DNA of 64,000 nt, from positions 28,383 to 92,382 of the forward strand of contig CAMDAH010000010.1 of assembly GCA_945888625.1 (NCBI GenBank), in the 5' to 3' direction. The notes under the pieces were generated by a model that was not told the DNA's origin, did no database searches, and saw nothing but the letters and a program-made list of their open reading frames with translations. Position 1 is the first letter of the stretch, and the number at the start of each line of letters is the position of its first letter. Made by a program: the position numbers and the translations under genes. The stretch comes from Chryseobacterium gleum (GTDB lineage Bacteria; Bacteroidota; Bacteroidia; Flavobacteriales_D; Crocinitomicaceae). Of this stretch, positions 10,228-20,545 are shown piece by piece.

Positions 10228-11493
10228 TTAATTGGCATCTTTAACTGCAGGTTTATCACCTAAATACAAGCGAAGTGTAAAACGTAAGGTGTTCGCTAAA
10301 GGACTCTGACGCCCGTTCAAAGAAGCTAAATAAGAGAAATCAATACCGAACATATTGTATTTCAAACTTGCACCAATATTTAAAAATTGTCTATTTCCTT
10401 TGTTTTTACTTTCGTAAAAAACGCCCCCTCGGACAGCAAAGGTATTGTTATACCACCATTCAACGCCTCCGGCTAAGTTTATTTCAGCCATTTCCTCTTT
10501 AAATTTCGTGCCCTTAACAACTTGGTAAGTGCCATCTCCATTTTTTATATAATCACCATTCGCATCCGTAGCAACTACTCCTGGTGCATCATAAAAAGAT
10601 TGTATTATTCCGTTTACAATACCAACATCACTTGTTTTCCCTGACATTAACTCGCCAAGATTTGCGCCCACATTCGGATTATAACTAGCAGGAGTGGGAA
10701 CCAATAATTTTTGAATATCTACAGAAAAAATCATTTGATTATAAGAATCAAAATTGGCTAGAAAGGAGTTTCCTATCTTCAAGTTCATTGGAATAAAATC
10801 TCGTTGAGATAGCTCCGAATAGGCTACCTTATTTCCAATATTATTAATGGTTGTAGCAAACGTGTAAACACCTTTAGTTTTACCCCATTTCACTTTATCG
10901 TTGTAATAAGTAAATGATAAATCAGCTGCTCCAACAACACCTGGCTTTGTATTTACACCTCCAACAGTTAAACCACCTGTAAGATTAGAATAAGCAAATT
11001 TACCATTAATTCCGATACTTAATTTATCCGCTAACTTAAATGCATACGCCCCAGTAAGCTCAAATTCACTGGGTTTGTCGTCACGTATAACATTTCCCGA
11101 TGCATCAGTAAACGTTATTTCTCCGAGGCTAAAAAACCGTAGCGCCCCACCAATGGCATGTTGCTTGTTTATTTTATAGTAACCCGACAAATAAGACAAA
11201 TGAATATCATTGGTTAATTGTCTTAACCAAGGGGTGTAAGACAAACTTATTTCAGATTTTTTTTCTGCGAAACTTAGAATAGAAGTATTCCAATAAACGG
11301 AACTTGAACTGGCATTTAAAGCAGTGCCGGCATCCCCCATACCTCCTGCGCGAGAATCAGGAGTAATTGCCATAAATGGAAGAGCTGTTGTTATCGTATT
11401 TAATTGAAGATCATTTTGCGATGCACCACCGTTGGGTTGAGAGAAACCGATAAAACAAAAAGATACTAAAGCGAATAAAAATTTAAATTTCAT
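10228..11493 (-). CDS. porV: Type IX secretion system outer membrane channel/shuttle protein PorV (LptO)
   Basis: FLPFMAITPDSRAGGMGDAG-like N-terminus and OM beta-barrel sequence; adjacent to porU. Confidence 0.92.
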   Translation of the reverse strand: MKFKFLFALVSFCFIGFSQPNGGASQNDLQLNTITTALPFMAITPDSRAGGMGDAGTALNASSSSVYWNTSILSFAEKKSEISLSYTPWLRQLTNDIHLSYLSGYYKINKQHAIGGALRFFSLGEITFTDASGNVIRDDKPSEFELTGAYAFKLADKLSIGINGKFAYSNLTGGLTVGGVNTKPGVVGAADLSFTYYNDKVKWGKTKGVYTFATTINNIGNKVAYSELSQRDFIPMNLKIGNSFLANFDSYNQMIFSVDIQKLLVPTPASYNPNVGANLGELMSGKTSDVGIVNGIIQSFYDAPGVVATDANGDYIKNGDGTYQVVKGTKFKEEMAEINLAGGVEWWYNNTFAVRGGVFYESKNKGNRQFLNIGASLKYNMFGIDFSYLASLNGRQSPLANTLRFTLRLYLGDKPAVKDAN

Positions 11494-11497
11494 TAGG

Positions 11498-11505
11498 CAA
11501 ATTTA
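11498..11505 (-). promoter_or_regulatory. porV -7 box TAAATTTG
   Basis: Exact TAnnTTTG, 4 nt before ATG. Confidence 0.6.
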
Positions 11506-11550
11506 GAAAATTGGGTAAATATACGTTAAAAGTTAAATTTTATTGTGCAT

Positions 11551-14500
11551 TTATTTCAAGATTACCAATTTTTCAGTTTTCTGAGCAACTTCGCCAGTAT
11601 TTGTTTTTAAAGATAGTCTGTAAATGTAAACCCCTCTGGCTAGTTGGTCTCCGTAATCATCTTTACCGTCCCACGAGATACCATCCGTTCTAAAACCAAT
11701 TGTTGGAATTTTTTCATTTATACTTTTTACTAATCTTCCACTAACGCTGTATATTTGAACCTGCACATCCATATTGTCGCAAGATTGATTGTGCTCAAAC
11801 ATAAATTGCGTATTCGTTGTAAATGGATTTGGATAATTATACAATTTACTAATCACTGCGTTTTCATTAGGACGAACAATAAAATTTACTTTGGTGAAAG
11901 AAGAATTGTTATTAACGTCCCATACTTTTAATGAAATAGCATGTTGGCCTTCGGATAATTTGGGTAACTGATAACGAATAGCGCCCGATTGGTATGAATC
12001 TAAATCAGCAGCGTAATAATCATTTAAGTTGATAGATTCCGCAGTATTGTCATCAATTATTGCTGTTAAGTCGTGACCTATACCATTTCCAACCGTATTA
12101 ATACCATTTTCATCAAAAATTTTCGCAAAAAGTACAGGAGTGGCATCTGTAATTCCACCATCGATAAATTTATCATCATTAAGGAATAGGTCAACCGAAG
12201 GTCCAACGGCATCTAACACACCTATTGGATCAATTCCTCCAATACTAAAGGAAGTGTCAACCCCTGAAGCATCAATAGAATTATTAAATGCATAATAACT
12301 AATTTTTCCTAAACCATAGCTTAGAGCAATATCTTTGGGTACGATAAATGTAAACGAAAAGGTCCCGTTAGTAACTGTTGATTTCCCTTTATATACAACA
12401 TTTCGTTGCAATTCATAATTAATTACAGGAGAAGTATCATCTTGACCAAGGGTATTAAAGTTCTTAGTTTTATCAAAGATGGAAGGAAGTACATAACCAT
12501 TAAAATTACTTTGCACATTTCCATAAAAATCTTCGATATGTCCTTTAATAGTTACTTTACCTAAAGCCTTAATTGTGTCTATGATGGCAAGGGCTTGACC
12601 ATTTAAACTATCGGTTACTACTCGCAAACGAGGCAAGGCAATTTTAAGCGCCGGATCCCCAATCAATGTAAAACTACGTTTATTGTCATTACTACCAGAT
12701 TGATTTTTTGTAAGCCGAACAATTTCACCAAAAGTTTTAGGTTCCATATTCGCATCTCGCTCAAAAACATTATTATAAAATGCTATCCCAGTTGCTGTAT
12801 TAACTCCAAAATAAACGGAACGAGTAGTTGTCATTAAAGCAATAGCTCCTCCAGTTGGATTTAAGGCGAGCCATTCTCCTGCAGAAATTCTATTGGGGTC
12901 ATCAAATTTTGTAAATTCACAAGTAGCTGAAACAAAAAGATGTAGCGCGTTAATATTTTGCCACGATTGAATTTGAGGAATTGTAACAACTCGTTCTTCG
13001 GCCAAACCAACTTCACCGCCGTGCCCAACATAATTCACTACCAGCGCCCCCCTTTCTACGCGATTAGTAATAGCCGAATAAACTTCAGGATATCTTTGTC
13101 CTCCAGCAGATGTTTGTTGTGGGTATGCATCAAGATATAATTTATCACAATTCATTTCTCGGTGATTGGATTTTACAATGTCATATTGTGGCTCTGTATC
13201 ATTATTAATAAAATAGCCACCCTCTTCATCGTCAGAAATTTGAATATATTTAAGTCTCCAATCCCCAAAATTGCCATTAGTCAAGGAATCCAAACAACAA
13301 TTATTGTTACTCGCATTTGAAAATAAATTCGAGCCATTTTTCATATAATGTTCAATTTTATCCACTTGTTGTTTCGCCTCCGTAACATTACTTACCACCA
13401 ACCTACCAACACCTACATCCAGTAAATCAGTTTGATTAATTGCTTCATTATCCCCTAACATTCCGAAAAAATCATCCGTTACCAATGCGGATATGTGATT
13501 CTCACTATTATCAACTTGATACGTTAGCATATAATTGTTATTGTTTGGCACCCGATCCTTGGGGTCATAGGTTCCATCGCCAAACAGCAAAAGATACTTA
13601 GGATACATACTTCCAGACACCAAATTAGCTCTGTCATAAAACATTTTAACAAACATGCGAATTCCGACTGCATCTTTTGCGCCGGAACTAAATTCATTAT
13701 ATACCTGATCATCGGTGACCACATGAACAATCAAACCTTCATCTCTGTGCAGATTTGCTAGCCTATTCGCTTGTTCAAAAAACAATGGATTCGTAACTAT
13801 TAGATAATCTGCTTGAGGCAAGCTATGAAGATTTTGATAATTAACCGTTCCAATTTTATTTGGCTCATAAAACAAACTTCCATTTGAAGCAACAAACTCA
13901 CTAAATTTCATGTTTTGTTTAAATGAGAATGTATTACCGGCTCCAATCATGTTACCTACAATAAGTTGAGGAATTTGCTTGTTTGTTACATCCCAAATAA
14001 ATCCTTGCGTTGGAAAATTAGAAATTTGATATTCTCCTAATAAAAGAGAATCTGAATTCACTAAATTTCTAAAGCCAAATTGCGAACCATAAAACACTAA
14101 ATCTCGTTTCGCATTTACCAATATTCTATCCAAGTATGTTAATGTATTGGGACTATTTCTTGTTATACTTACTTTAAATGCTAATAAAGAACTTGGGGTA
14201 GGAAAAATCATTGATTTTGAGGACCTTGCAAAATCGTACGGGGCAGAAGGTAATAAATCACTTAATAGTTGTGAACCATTGCATGAATATTGTTGCGCAG
14301 TATTCGCTGTGCTCATTGAATTAGTAGCAATCGCTGTTTTAAATTTTACAGGGGAAGTAGTGACAATATTGGGAATGGAGAAGTTAAAAGTGCGTTCTAA
14401 ATCAATATCAAACAATTCTCCATACCAGCGTTGACCACCTCCCACTAAGGAAATTAAATCATTTTCATAAACATCACGAAAATCATAATCAGTAACGACC

Positions 14501-15387
14501 ACATCTGGATTACTTGTAATTAAAGGGGCATTTTGTATTCTAAGAGGTAGGACATTGGGATTTACATTGACAAAATAATAGGAGAAATCCGAGTACACAT
14601 TTCTTTTCTGATCAAACTCCACCGTTCCATTGGGAAACCACTGATGTGGGCCGCTACCATAAAACAAAAGATAATCCTGGTCATTAAAAACACCATCAGA
14701 TTCCCCATTAATATAAACAGCAACTTGCGCTAAATCGTCAATTCGAGGAATTGAATTTAACTCAGGCATCATTCCCTCTCCATTACCATAAATATGAAGT
14801 TGAGAAGGGTCTAAAGTCGTAACATCAATTCCAATAGATGAAAGAAAGCTTTTATCCAACTTGTAAATCCCATCGCGTGAAACAGCAATTTTATACCAAA
14901 AACCTGAGCCATCTTGCAAAACAGAATTGGGTGCGAAATCTTTTAATTGCGACTGCGAAGCTTCTTTGGGAGTGATTTTAACATCAAATCGCTGAATTCT
15001 ATGAATCACTTTATCGACTTTAACATAAGGAATGCTAAAGATAACCAAGAATGCCTCTTTTCCTGCCTTTGTTATTTTCGTGTCTAACTGAATATCATCA
15101 GAAACAAAAACGGAGAAACGCTCTAAAAATGCAACTTCAGCAGCTGAAGCAGGTGAAGTACTGTAATTAATTAATTCAGCTGAATACCTATCGTTTTTTA
15201 GTGGGATAGTATGATAAAAAACAGGATTTACATTATCGAGTGATTGATTTTCAATCGTAGGAACTAAAATCGATTCCTCATTTACGGAAATGGAAACTGG
15301 CTCCTGCCATGGGACTTCAATTGTAAAAATTTGGGCTGAAGCATTTACACTTACTAAAATAAAAATTATATAATTAAGTAAACGCAT
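11551..15387 (-). CDS. porU: Type IX secretion system sortase PorU
   Basis: 1278 aa; C25 peptidase region (VNYVGHGGEVGLAEER...LFVSATCEFTKFDDP) and own C-terminal T9SS-like CTD (NYPNPF...GVYIYRLSLKTNTGEVAQKTEKLVILK). Confidence 0.95.
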   Translation of the reverse strand: MRLLNYIIFILVSVNASAQIFTIEVPWQEPVSISVNEESILVPTIENQSLDNVNPVFYHTIPLKNDRYSAELINYSTSPASAAEVAFLERFSVFVSDDIQLDTKITKAGKEAFLVIFSIPYVKVDKVIHRIQRFDVKITPKEASQSQLKDFAPNSVLQDGSGFWYKIAVSRDGIYKLDKSFLSSIGIDVTTLDPSQLHIYGNGEGMMPELNSIPRIDDLAQVAVYINGESDGVFNDQDYLLFYGSGPHQWFPNGTVEFDQKRNVYSDFSYYFVNVNPNVLPLRIQNAPLITSNPDVVVTDYDFRDVYENDLISLVGGGQRWYGELFDIDLERTFNFSIPNIVTTSPVKFKTAIATNSMSTANTAQQYSCNGSQLLSDLLPSAPYDFARSSKSMIFPTPSSLLAFKVSITRNSPNTLTYLDRILVNAKRDLVFYGSQFGFRNLVNSDSLLLGEYQISNFPTQGFIWDVTNKQIPQLIVGNMIGAGNTFSFKQNMKFSEFVASNGSLFYEPNKIGTVNYQNLHSLPQADYLIVTNPLFFEQANRLANLHRDEGLIVHVVTDDQVYNEFSSGAKDAVGIRMFVKMFYDRANLVSGSMYPKYLLLFGDGTYDPKDRVPNNNNYMLTYQVDNSENHISALVTDDFFGMLGDNEAINQTDLLDVGVGRLVVSNVTEAKQQVDKIEHYMKNGSNLFSNASNNNCCLDSLTNGNFGDWRLKYIQISDDEEGGYFINNDTEPQYDIVKSNHREMNCDKLYLDAYPQQTSAGGQRYPEVYSAITNRVERGALVVNYVGHGGEVGLAEERVVTIPQIQSWQNINALHLFVSATCEFTKFDDPNRISAGEWLALNPTGGAIALMTTTRSVYFGVNTATGIAFYNNVFERDANMEPKTFGEIVRLTKNQSGSNDNKRSFTLIGDPALKIALPRLRVVTDSLNGQALAIIDTIKALGKVTIKGHIEDFYGNVQSNFNGYVLPSIFDKTKNFNTLGQDDTSPVINYELQRNVVYKGKSTVTNGTFSFTFIVPKDIALSYGLGKISYYAFNNSIDASGVDTSFSIGGIDPIGVLDAVGPSVDLFLNDDKFIDGGITDATPVLFAKIFDENGINTVGNGIGHDLTAIIDDNTAESINLNDYYAADLDSYQSGAIRYQLPKLSEGQHAISLKVWDVNNNSSFTKVNFIVRPNENAVISKLYNYPNPFTTNTQFMFEHNQSCDNMDVQVQIYSVSGRLVKSINEKIPTIGFRTDGISWDGKDDYGDQLARGVYIYRLSLKTNTGEVAQKTEKLVILK

Positions 15388-15394
15388 AGAAAAA

Positions 15395-15402
15395 CAAAAT
15401 TA
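15395..15402 (-). promoter_or_regulatory. porU -7 box TAATTTTG
   Basis: Exact TAnnTTTG, 7 nt before ATG. Confidence 0.6.
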
Positions 15403-15499
15403 GTAATGATTAGGCTTCAAAAAACGCATTGCTATTTTATTTATTTGAATTTAATTACGATATTTGTAACCAACAAAATTAAAAGACGTAACGAAGGCC

Positions 15500-16498
15500 G
15501 TGATAAAAAAAATAAAATTTATTAAAGTCGTAATTTCATTTCGCTTTCTTGCGTTAATTATGCTGGGGATTTGCTTGCAAAACAACGCAAATGCACAAGA
15601 CCCAACATTTACCCAATTTTATTCAAATCCGTTATATCTTAATCCTGCGTTAGCCGGTTCGACTGGCTGTCCGAGAATAAATATGAATTATCGAAATGAA
15701 TGGCCACAATTAACAGGGAATTATGTTACTTATTCCGCTTCTTTTGACACCTACGCTAAAGATATAAATGGTGGAGTTGGATTGATGGCAACTTATGACC
15801 AACAAGCGGAAGGTACTATTTCCACTACTATGATTGGGGGGATTTACTCTTACAATCTAAAAATCAATAGAAAAACTTCCTTTATGATTGGTGCTCGCGC
15901 AGCTTATTATCAAAAATTTTTAGATTGGAATAAACTTACATTTGGCGACATGATTGATCCACGAAGAGGATTTATTTATCAAACTAATGATATACCAAGA
16001 GGAGGAAAACGTGGTTTTTTTGATGTTTCTGGCGGTGCTGTCATATTCACTAAACAATTTTATGCAGGAGCAGCTTTTCATCATGCCAATCAACCTGACG
16101 AATCAATGATACTAGGCGAATCGAAACTTCCTATAAGAATTACAGCGCACTTGGGCGGAACCATTCCAATTGGAAGGCGAGGCCGTTACTCCGATGGTAC
16201 AAGTATAAAACCTGCTGTAATCTACCAATTGCAAAACGGATTTCAAGAATTAAACATAGGTGCATACTTAAACTATAATGTCTTAAACATTGGTGTATGG
16301 TATCGAAATAAAGACGCTTTTGTTTTTATTGTAGGAGCCAAAACAGAAAAATTCAACGTAGGGTACAGTTACGATTTGACAGTTTCAAAACTTGGTAATG
16401 GTTTAACGGGCGGTTCACACGAAATTTCAATGCAAATTAACCTTAAATGCAAGAAAAAAGCGAAGAACTTTAGAAAGATTTCATGTCCGTCTTTTTAA
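15500..16498 (+). CDS. Type IX secretion system membrane protein, PorP/SprF family
   Basis: QDPTFTQFYSNPLYLNPALAGSTGCPRINMNYRNEWP is typical of PorP/SprF; GTG start. Confidence 0.93.
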   Translation: MIKKIKFIKVVISFRFLALIMLGICLQNNANAQDPTFTQFYSNPLYLNPALAGSTGCPRINMNYRNEWPQLTGNYVTYSASFDTYAKDINGGVGLMATYDQQAEGTISTTMIGGIYSYNLKINRKTSFMIGARAAYYQKFLDWNKLTFGDMIDPRRGFIYQTNDIPRGGKRGFFDVSGGAVIFTKQFYAGAAFHHANQPDESMILGESKLPIRITAHLGGTIPIGRRGRYSDGTSIKPAVIYQLQNGFQELNIGAYLNYNVLNIGVWYRNKDAFVFIVGAKTEKFNVGYSYDLTVSKLGNGLTGGSHEISMQINLKCKKKAKNFRKISCPSF

Positions 16499-16551
16499 TT
16501 TGTAACCAAATGAAAAAAAATAATTTTATTTTTGCTATAAATAGTATACTT

Positions 16552-19206
16552 ATGAAAATTTCAGTTTTAAAAAGAATCAGTGTCATTGTACTGACTATTT
16601 TATATTTAGGAAGTTGTGCACAAGACGAATCCACATCAACGGGTTGGAAGTATAACAAGACCGAAAATGGCGGTTTTGAAAAGAAAGACTTTGAAGAACA
16701 AGAAACTGGTCCTGGTTTGGTAATGATTGAGGGCGGTGTTTTCACTATGGGTCGTACAGAAGAGGATGTAATGGACGATTGGAACGCAAGAGCCCACAAA
16801 GTAACCGTATCCTCATTTTACATGGATCGAACAGAAGTTTCCAATTTCCATTGGCTAGAGTATGTTTATTGGATGAAAAGAGTTTATTACAAATCGTACC
16901 CACACATTTACAAGAAATCGCTACCTGACACACTTGCGTGGCGTTCACCACTTTCGTACAAAGAAAAATACGTAGATTATTACCTAAGACACCCTAGCTA
17001 CAGAGATTATCCTGTTGTTGGTGTATCTTGGATTCAAGCCAATGATTTTTGTAAGTGGAGAACAGACCGTGTTAATGAAGCTATTTTAGTTAGAGAAGGA
17101 ATTCTAAATTGGCATTTTGCCGATGGTGAATTAAATGAAGTGGCAGCCGGTAACGACCCTAAATTCAGTTCTAAGTTTCGTTCTGCCCCAGAAAACATGT
17201 TTAATACAGATTCTTACTTGGCTGGTCAATATAATCAGACATCAAAAGATGGCTATACGGTTACAACCGATAACAAAGGTGACTTTAAAGACAAGAACAA
17301 AAAAGCAGTTCCAAGAGATCCATATATGTTAGACAATTATGATCCTGTATACGCAGAAAAAGATGATCCAACCGATACTAAGTCCCCCGTTTACAGAGGT
17401 AAAAGACAAGTAAGACTGGAAGATGGTATTTTACTACCAAAATATAGATTGCCTGTCGAGGCAGAATGGGAATTTGCTGCTAGTGGATTGATTGGAAATT
17501 TGGATGATAATTCAGAAAATATCGATGAAAGAAGAATTTATCCTTGGGATGGACATTATGTTAGAAAAGATGAGGAACAATTTCAAGGTTCCATTCAGGC
17601 TAATTTTGTTCGAGGAAAGGGTGATTTCATGGGTGTTTCTGGCGCTTTAAACGACGGAGCAGACGTCACGGCACGAGTGGATGATTTCTGGCCGAACGAT
17701 TACGGATTATACAACATGGCTGGAAATGTTTCTGAATGGGTAATGGATACCTACCGACCACTTTCAAGCGAAGTGACAGATGAATTTATGCCTTTCAGAG
17801 GAAATGTTTACCAAACTAAGTTGCTAGTTCCAGACGGCCTTTATGATAAGCAAGTTAAAGCTTCCGAAAATATCTATGATGTTTATGGAATGAAAGAGTT
17901 TGTTAACGAATATGCTCGTGTTAAGTATTTAGCAATGACTAATAATCCAGTTGATTTATCGAGTAAATTTCAAGAAAACTATAAAGCCCAAAACGATGCT
18001 AACAAAAAGAAAATAATTGATTTTACAGTATCACAAACATCATTTGTAATCGGTGACACAGTCGAAATTAAAGGAGATAAAGCAGTTTTAGCGAAAAGTA
18101 AACTTCCCATCAACTGGGTGATAACAAATGGAATTTTTGTTGGAGGTACTTCCAAATCAGATACAGTTATTAAAGTAATCTTCAATGCTCCAGGAAGTTA
18201 CTCTGCAAAATTAAGTCAAGGTACTGTCAGTGAAGAAAAGTTAAACTTCATAACAGTTGTTTCGACATCCGCAGAACTTAAAGGACTTGTCAACACAACA
18301 AGTAGTCAAACCAAAATCAACTCGAATCAAGATAAGCGTAAATACCAATTTAATAGTCCTAGTAGTTCATACTTAGCTAATAGCAGTCAATACACGTTAA
18401 ATGATAGTATTCAATTTGCTGTACTAGATGACATAAATGCTTTACTGGATACAGCCATATTTTTGTATAACAAAGGAAATACAATAAAAGCGTCTGCCTA
18501 CATTGAGCAAGCTTTATTTGGAAACTTAAATAATTCAGTTTCGCCTATTGACTTCAGAAAAAACTACGACGAAGATACGGACGAACTAGGAATAGGTGTA
18601 CATTACTTTAAAACAGACGACGATGGGCAACCTGAAACTGAAGCAACCACCTTTAATATATTTAAGGATGATTATTTAGAGTTTCGATTTAAAAATTACA
18701 AAACTGACCCAACTATTTCCACTTGGGTAGTCACGTTAAGAAATGGATTAAGTGAATTCATTGTTGAAAGTCGTGGCAAGCAACGTTGGAGAAATGTTAC
18801 AGAAGAGGAAAATATTGGTCGATTAAATTATAGAAAAGACGACTACATTGACTATTTAGACGGTGACTTAGAATCTTCTATATTTTACAATAACAAGTCC
18901 AGAATTGATGATGTTAATACCGGGAAAAGAGATGCATCTCAAGTTGTATATCAAAGCGAACATGAAAATTTTGACTTAGAAGGAAAGTCGCTAAATAAAG
19001 GTATTGATGGTTGGCCAACTACACTTATCTCTGATAAATCCAAAGTTTATAAAGGTGGATCATGGGCTGACAGAGCATATTGGTTAGCTGGATCTAATCG
19101 TCGCTTTCTTGATGAAGATAAGTCTTCTGCAATGATTGGTTTTCGTTGTGCTATGGACAGGGTCGGAAGTTCCCGCCAAAGCATCAATGAGAAAAAACGA
19201 AAATAA
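16552..19206 (+). CDS. gldJ: Gliding motility/T9SS lipoprotein GldJ (SUMF1-like) with large internal insertion
   Basis: Signal MKISVLKRISVIVLTILYLGSCAQ with lipobox; SUMF1 N half (MIEGGVFTMGR...) and C half (KVYKGGSWADRAYWLAGSNRRFL...IGFRCAMD); located upstream of murF next to porU/porV. Confidence 0.9.
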   Translation: MKISVLKRISVIVLTILYLGSCAQDESTSTGWKYNKTENGGFEKKDFEEQETGPGLVMIEGGVFTMGRTEEDVMDDWNARAHKVTVSSFYMDRTEVSNFHWLEYVYWMKRVYYKSYPHIYKKSLPDTLAWRSPLSYKEKYVDYYLRHPSYRDYPVVGVSWIQANDFCKWRTDRVNEAILVREGILNWHFADGELNEVAAGNDPKFSSKFRSAPENMFNTDSYLAGQYNQTSKDGYTVTTDNKGDFKDKNKKAVPRDPYMLDNYDPVYAEKDDPTDTKSPVYRGKRQVRLEDGILLPKYRLPVEAEWEFAASGLIGNLDDNSENIDERRIYPWDGHYVRKDEEQFQGSIQANFVRGKGDFMGVSGALNDGADVTARVDDFWPNDYGLYNMAGNVSEWVMDTYRPLSSEVTDEFMPFRGNVYQTKLLVPDGLYDKQVKASENIYDVYGMKEFVNEYARVKYLAMTNNPVDLSSKFQENYKAQNDANKKKIIDFTVSQTSFVIGDTVEIKGDKAVLAKSKLPINWVITNGIFVGGTSKSDTVIKVIFNAPGSYSAKLSQGTVSEEKLNFITVVSTSAELKGLVNTTSSQTKINSNQDKRKYQFNSPSSSYLANSSQYTLNDSIQFAVLDDINALLDTAIFLYNKGNTIKASAYIEQALFGNLNNSVSPIDFRKNYDEDTDELGIGVHYFKTDDDGQPETEATTFNIFKDDYLEFRFKNYKTDPTISTWVVTLRNGLSEFIVESRGKQRWRNVTEEENIGRLNYRKDDYIDYLDGDLESSIFYNNKSRIDDVNTGKRDASQVVYQSEHENFDLEGKSLNKGIDGWPTTLISDKSKVYKGGSWADRAYWLAGSNRRFLDEDKSSAMIGFRCAMDRVGSSRQSINEKKRK

Positions 19207-19220
19207 TTTCAAACAACTTA

Positions 19221-19249
19221 AGCCTCTTTAATCAGAGGCTTTTTTTTTG
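19221..19249 (+). terminator. Intrinsic terminator after gldJ, abutting murF
   Basis: AGCCTCT-TTAATC-AGAGGCT-TTTTTTTT. Confidence 0.85.
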
Positions 19250-19254
19250 AACCA

Positions 19255-20535
19255 ATGGACTTATTTACATTATTTTATAAATCAAGCGGCGTTTCAATTG
19301 ATACAAGATCGATTAAAAGAGATAGTTTGTTTATTGCACTCAAAGGACCAAACTTTAACGGAAGCGATTTCATAGCTAGTGCGTTGGGCAACGGAGCAAA
19401 ATACTGTATTACTGAAGAACAATCTATTTGTGATAATGAAGCGGTGTTTTTTACGGAAGATACACTTCAATTTATACAGCAACTTGCGTTATATCATCGA
19501 AGAAAATTTTCAATCCCGATTATAGGAATTACTGGAAGTAACGGTAAAACCAGTACGAAAGAACTAATAAATTGTGTACTTACCAAAAAATACAAAGTAT
19601 TAAGTACGATTGGAAATTTAAATAACCATATCGGAGTTCCTTTAACATTGTTAAATCTTAATGCAACTCATGAAATTGCTATTATTGAAATGGGCGCTAA
19701 TAAACACGGTGATATTGCCGAACTCTGCTCTATTGCCGAACCAAACTACGGCGTAATAACCAATATAGGAAAAGCGCATTTAGAGGGATTCAAAGACTTT
19801 AATGGCGTACTAAAAACAAAAAAGGAATTGTATACCTCCGTTAGTAAGCATAAAGGTGTGCTATTTTTCAATGCCGACGATGAAATACTAGTTGCTAATC
19901 TGCCTGAAAATGTTTCTACTTACTCCTATGGGACAGATCAACGGTCTCAAATAATTGGTGAATTAATTGAACTAAATCCCGCTATTAAATTAAACTTTCG
20001 ACACGCATTACACGCTTCTATCGGCATACAAACACAATTAATTGGAAAATACAACTTCTACAATTTTCTATGTGCCATAAGTATTGGAGTGTATTTTAAA
20101 GTAAACGATAAACAAATACAGAACGCTATAGAGGCTTATGTTTCAACCAACAATCGTTCTCAAGTTGAAAAAACAGAAAATAACACCCTCCTTATTGATT
20201 GTTACAACGCAAATCCAAGCAGTATGCTATCTGCCTTAGAAAGTTTTGTTTTGGTACATCACGATGAAAAAATCGCGATTCTTGGAGACATGTTAGAGTT
20301 AGGAGAAGAAACCAACAACGAGCATAAGAAAATAATTGATTTTTGCGATCGAAATAAAATAAGCTACCTAACAGTCGGAGAAAATTTTGCAAAAGTAAAT
20401 AATACGCCTACAAAAAACTTTCTAACAACAGAAGAATTGGGTGTTTTTATAAAGGTATCGCCTTTACAACAAAAACTAATTTTATTAAAAGGATCAAGGG
20501 GAATTGCTTTGGAAAAATTAATACCCTTGCTGTGA
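19255..20535 (+). CDS. murF: UDP-N-acetylmuramoyl-tripeptide--D-alanyl-D-alanine ligase
   Basis: VSIDTRSIKRDSLFIALKGPNFNG, GITGSNGKTSTKELI, DCYNANPSSM. Confidence 0.96.
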   Translation: MDLFTLFYKSSGVSIDTRSIKRDSLFIALKGPNFNGSDFIASALGNGAKYCITEEQSICDNEAVFFTEDTLQFIQQLALYHRRKFSIPIIGITGSNGKTSTKELINCVLTKKYKVLSTIGNLNNHIGVPLTLLNLNATHEIAIIEMGANKHGDIAELCSIAEPNYGVITNIGKAHLEGFKDFNGVLKTKKELYTSVSKHKGVLFFNADDEILVANLPENVSTYSYGTDQRSQIIGELIELNPAIKLNFRHALHASIGIQTQLIGKYNFYNFLCAISIGVYFKVNDKQIQNAIEAYVSTNNRSQVEKTENNTLLIDCYNANPSSMLSALESFVLVHHDEKIAILGDMLELGEETNNEHKKIIDFCDRNKISYLTVGENFAKVNNTPTKNFLTTEELGVFIKVSPLQQKLILLKGSRGIALEKLIPLL

Positions 20536-20545
20536 CAAACACATT

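Noticed and set aside
11511-11693. Short ORF antisense to the porU 3' end
   Set aside because: Overlaps strongly supported porU on the opposite strand; no family features
14147-14434. 95-aa ORF antisense to porU
   Set aside because: Shadow ORF; composition follows the opposite-strand coding sequence
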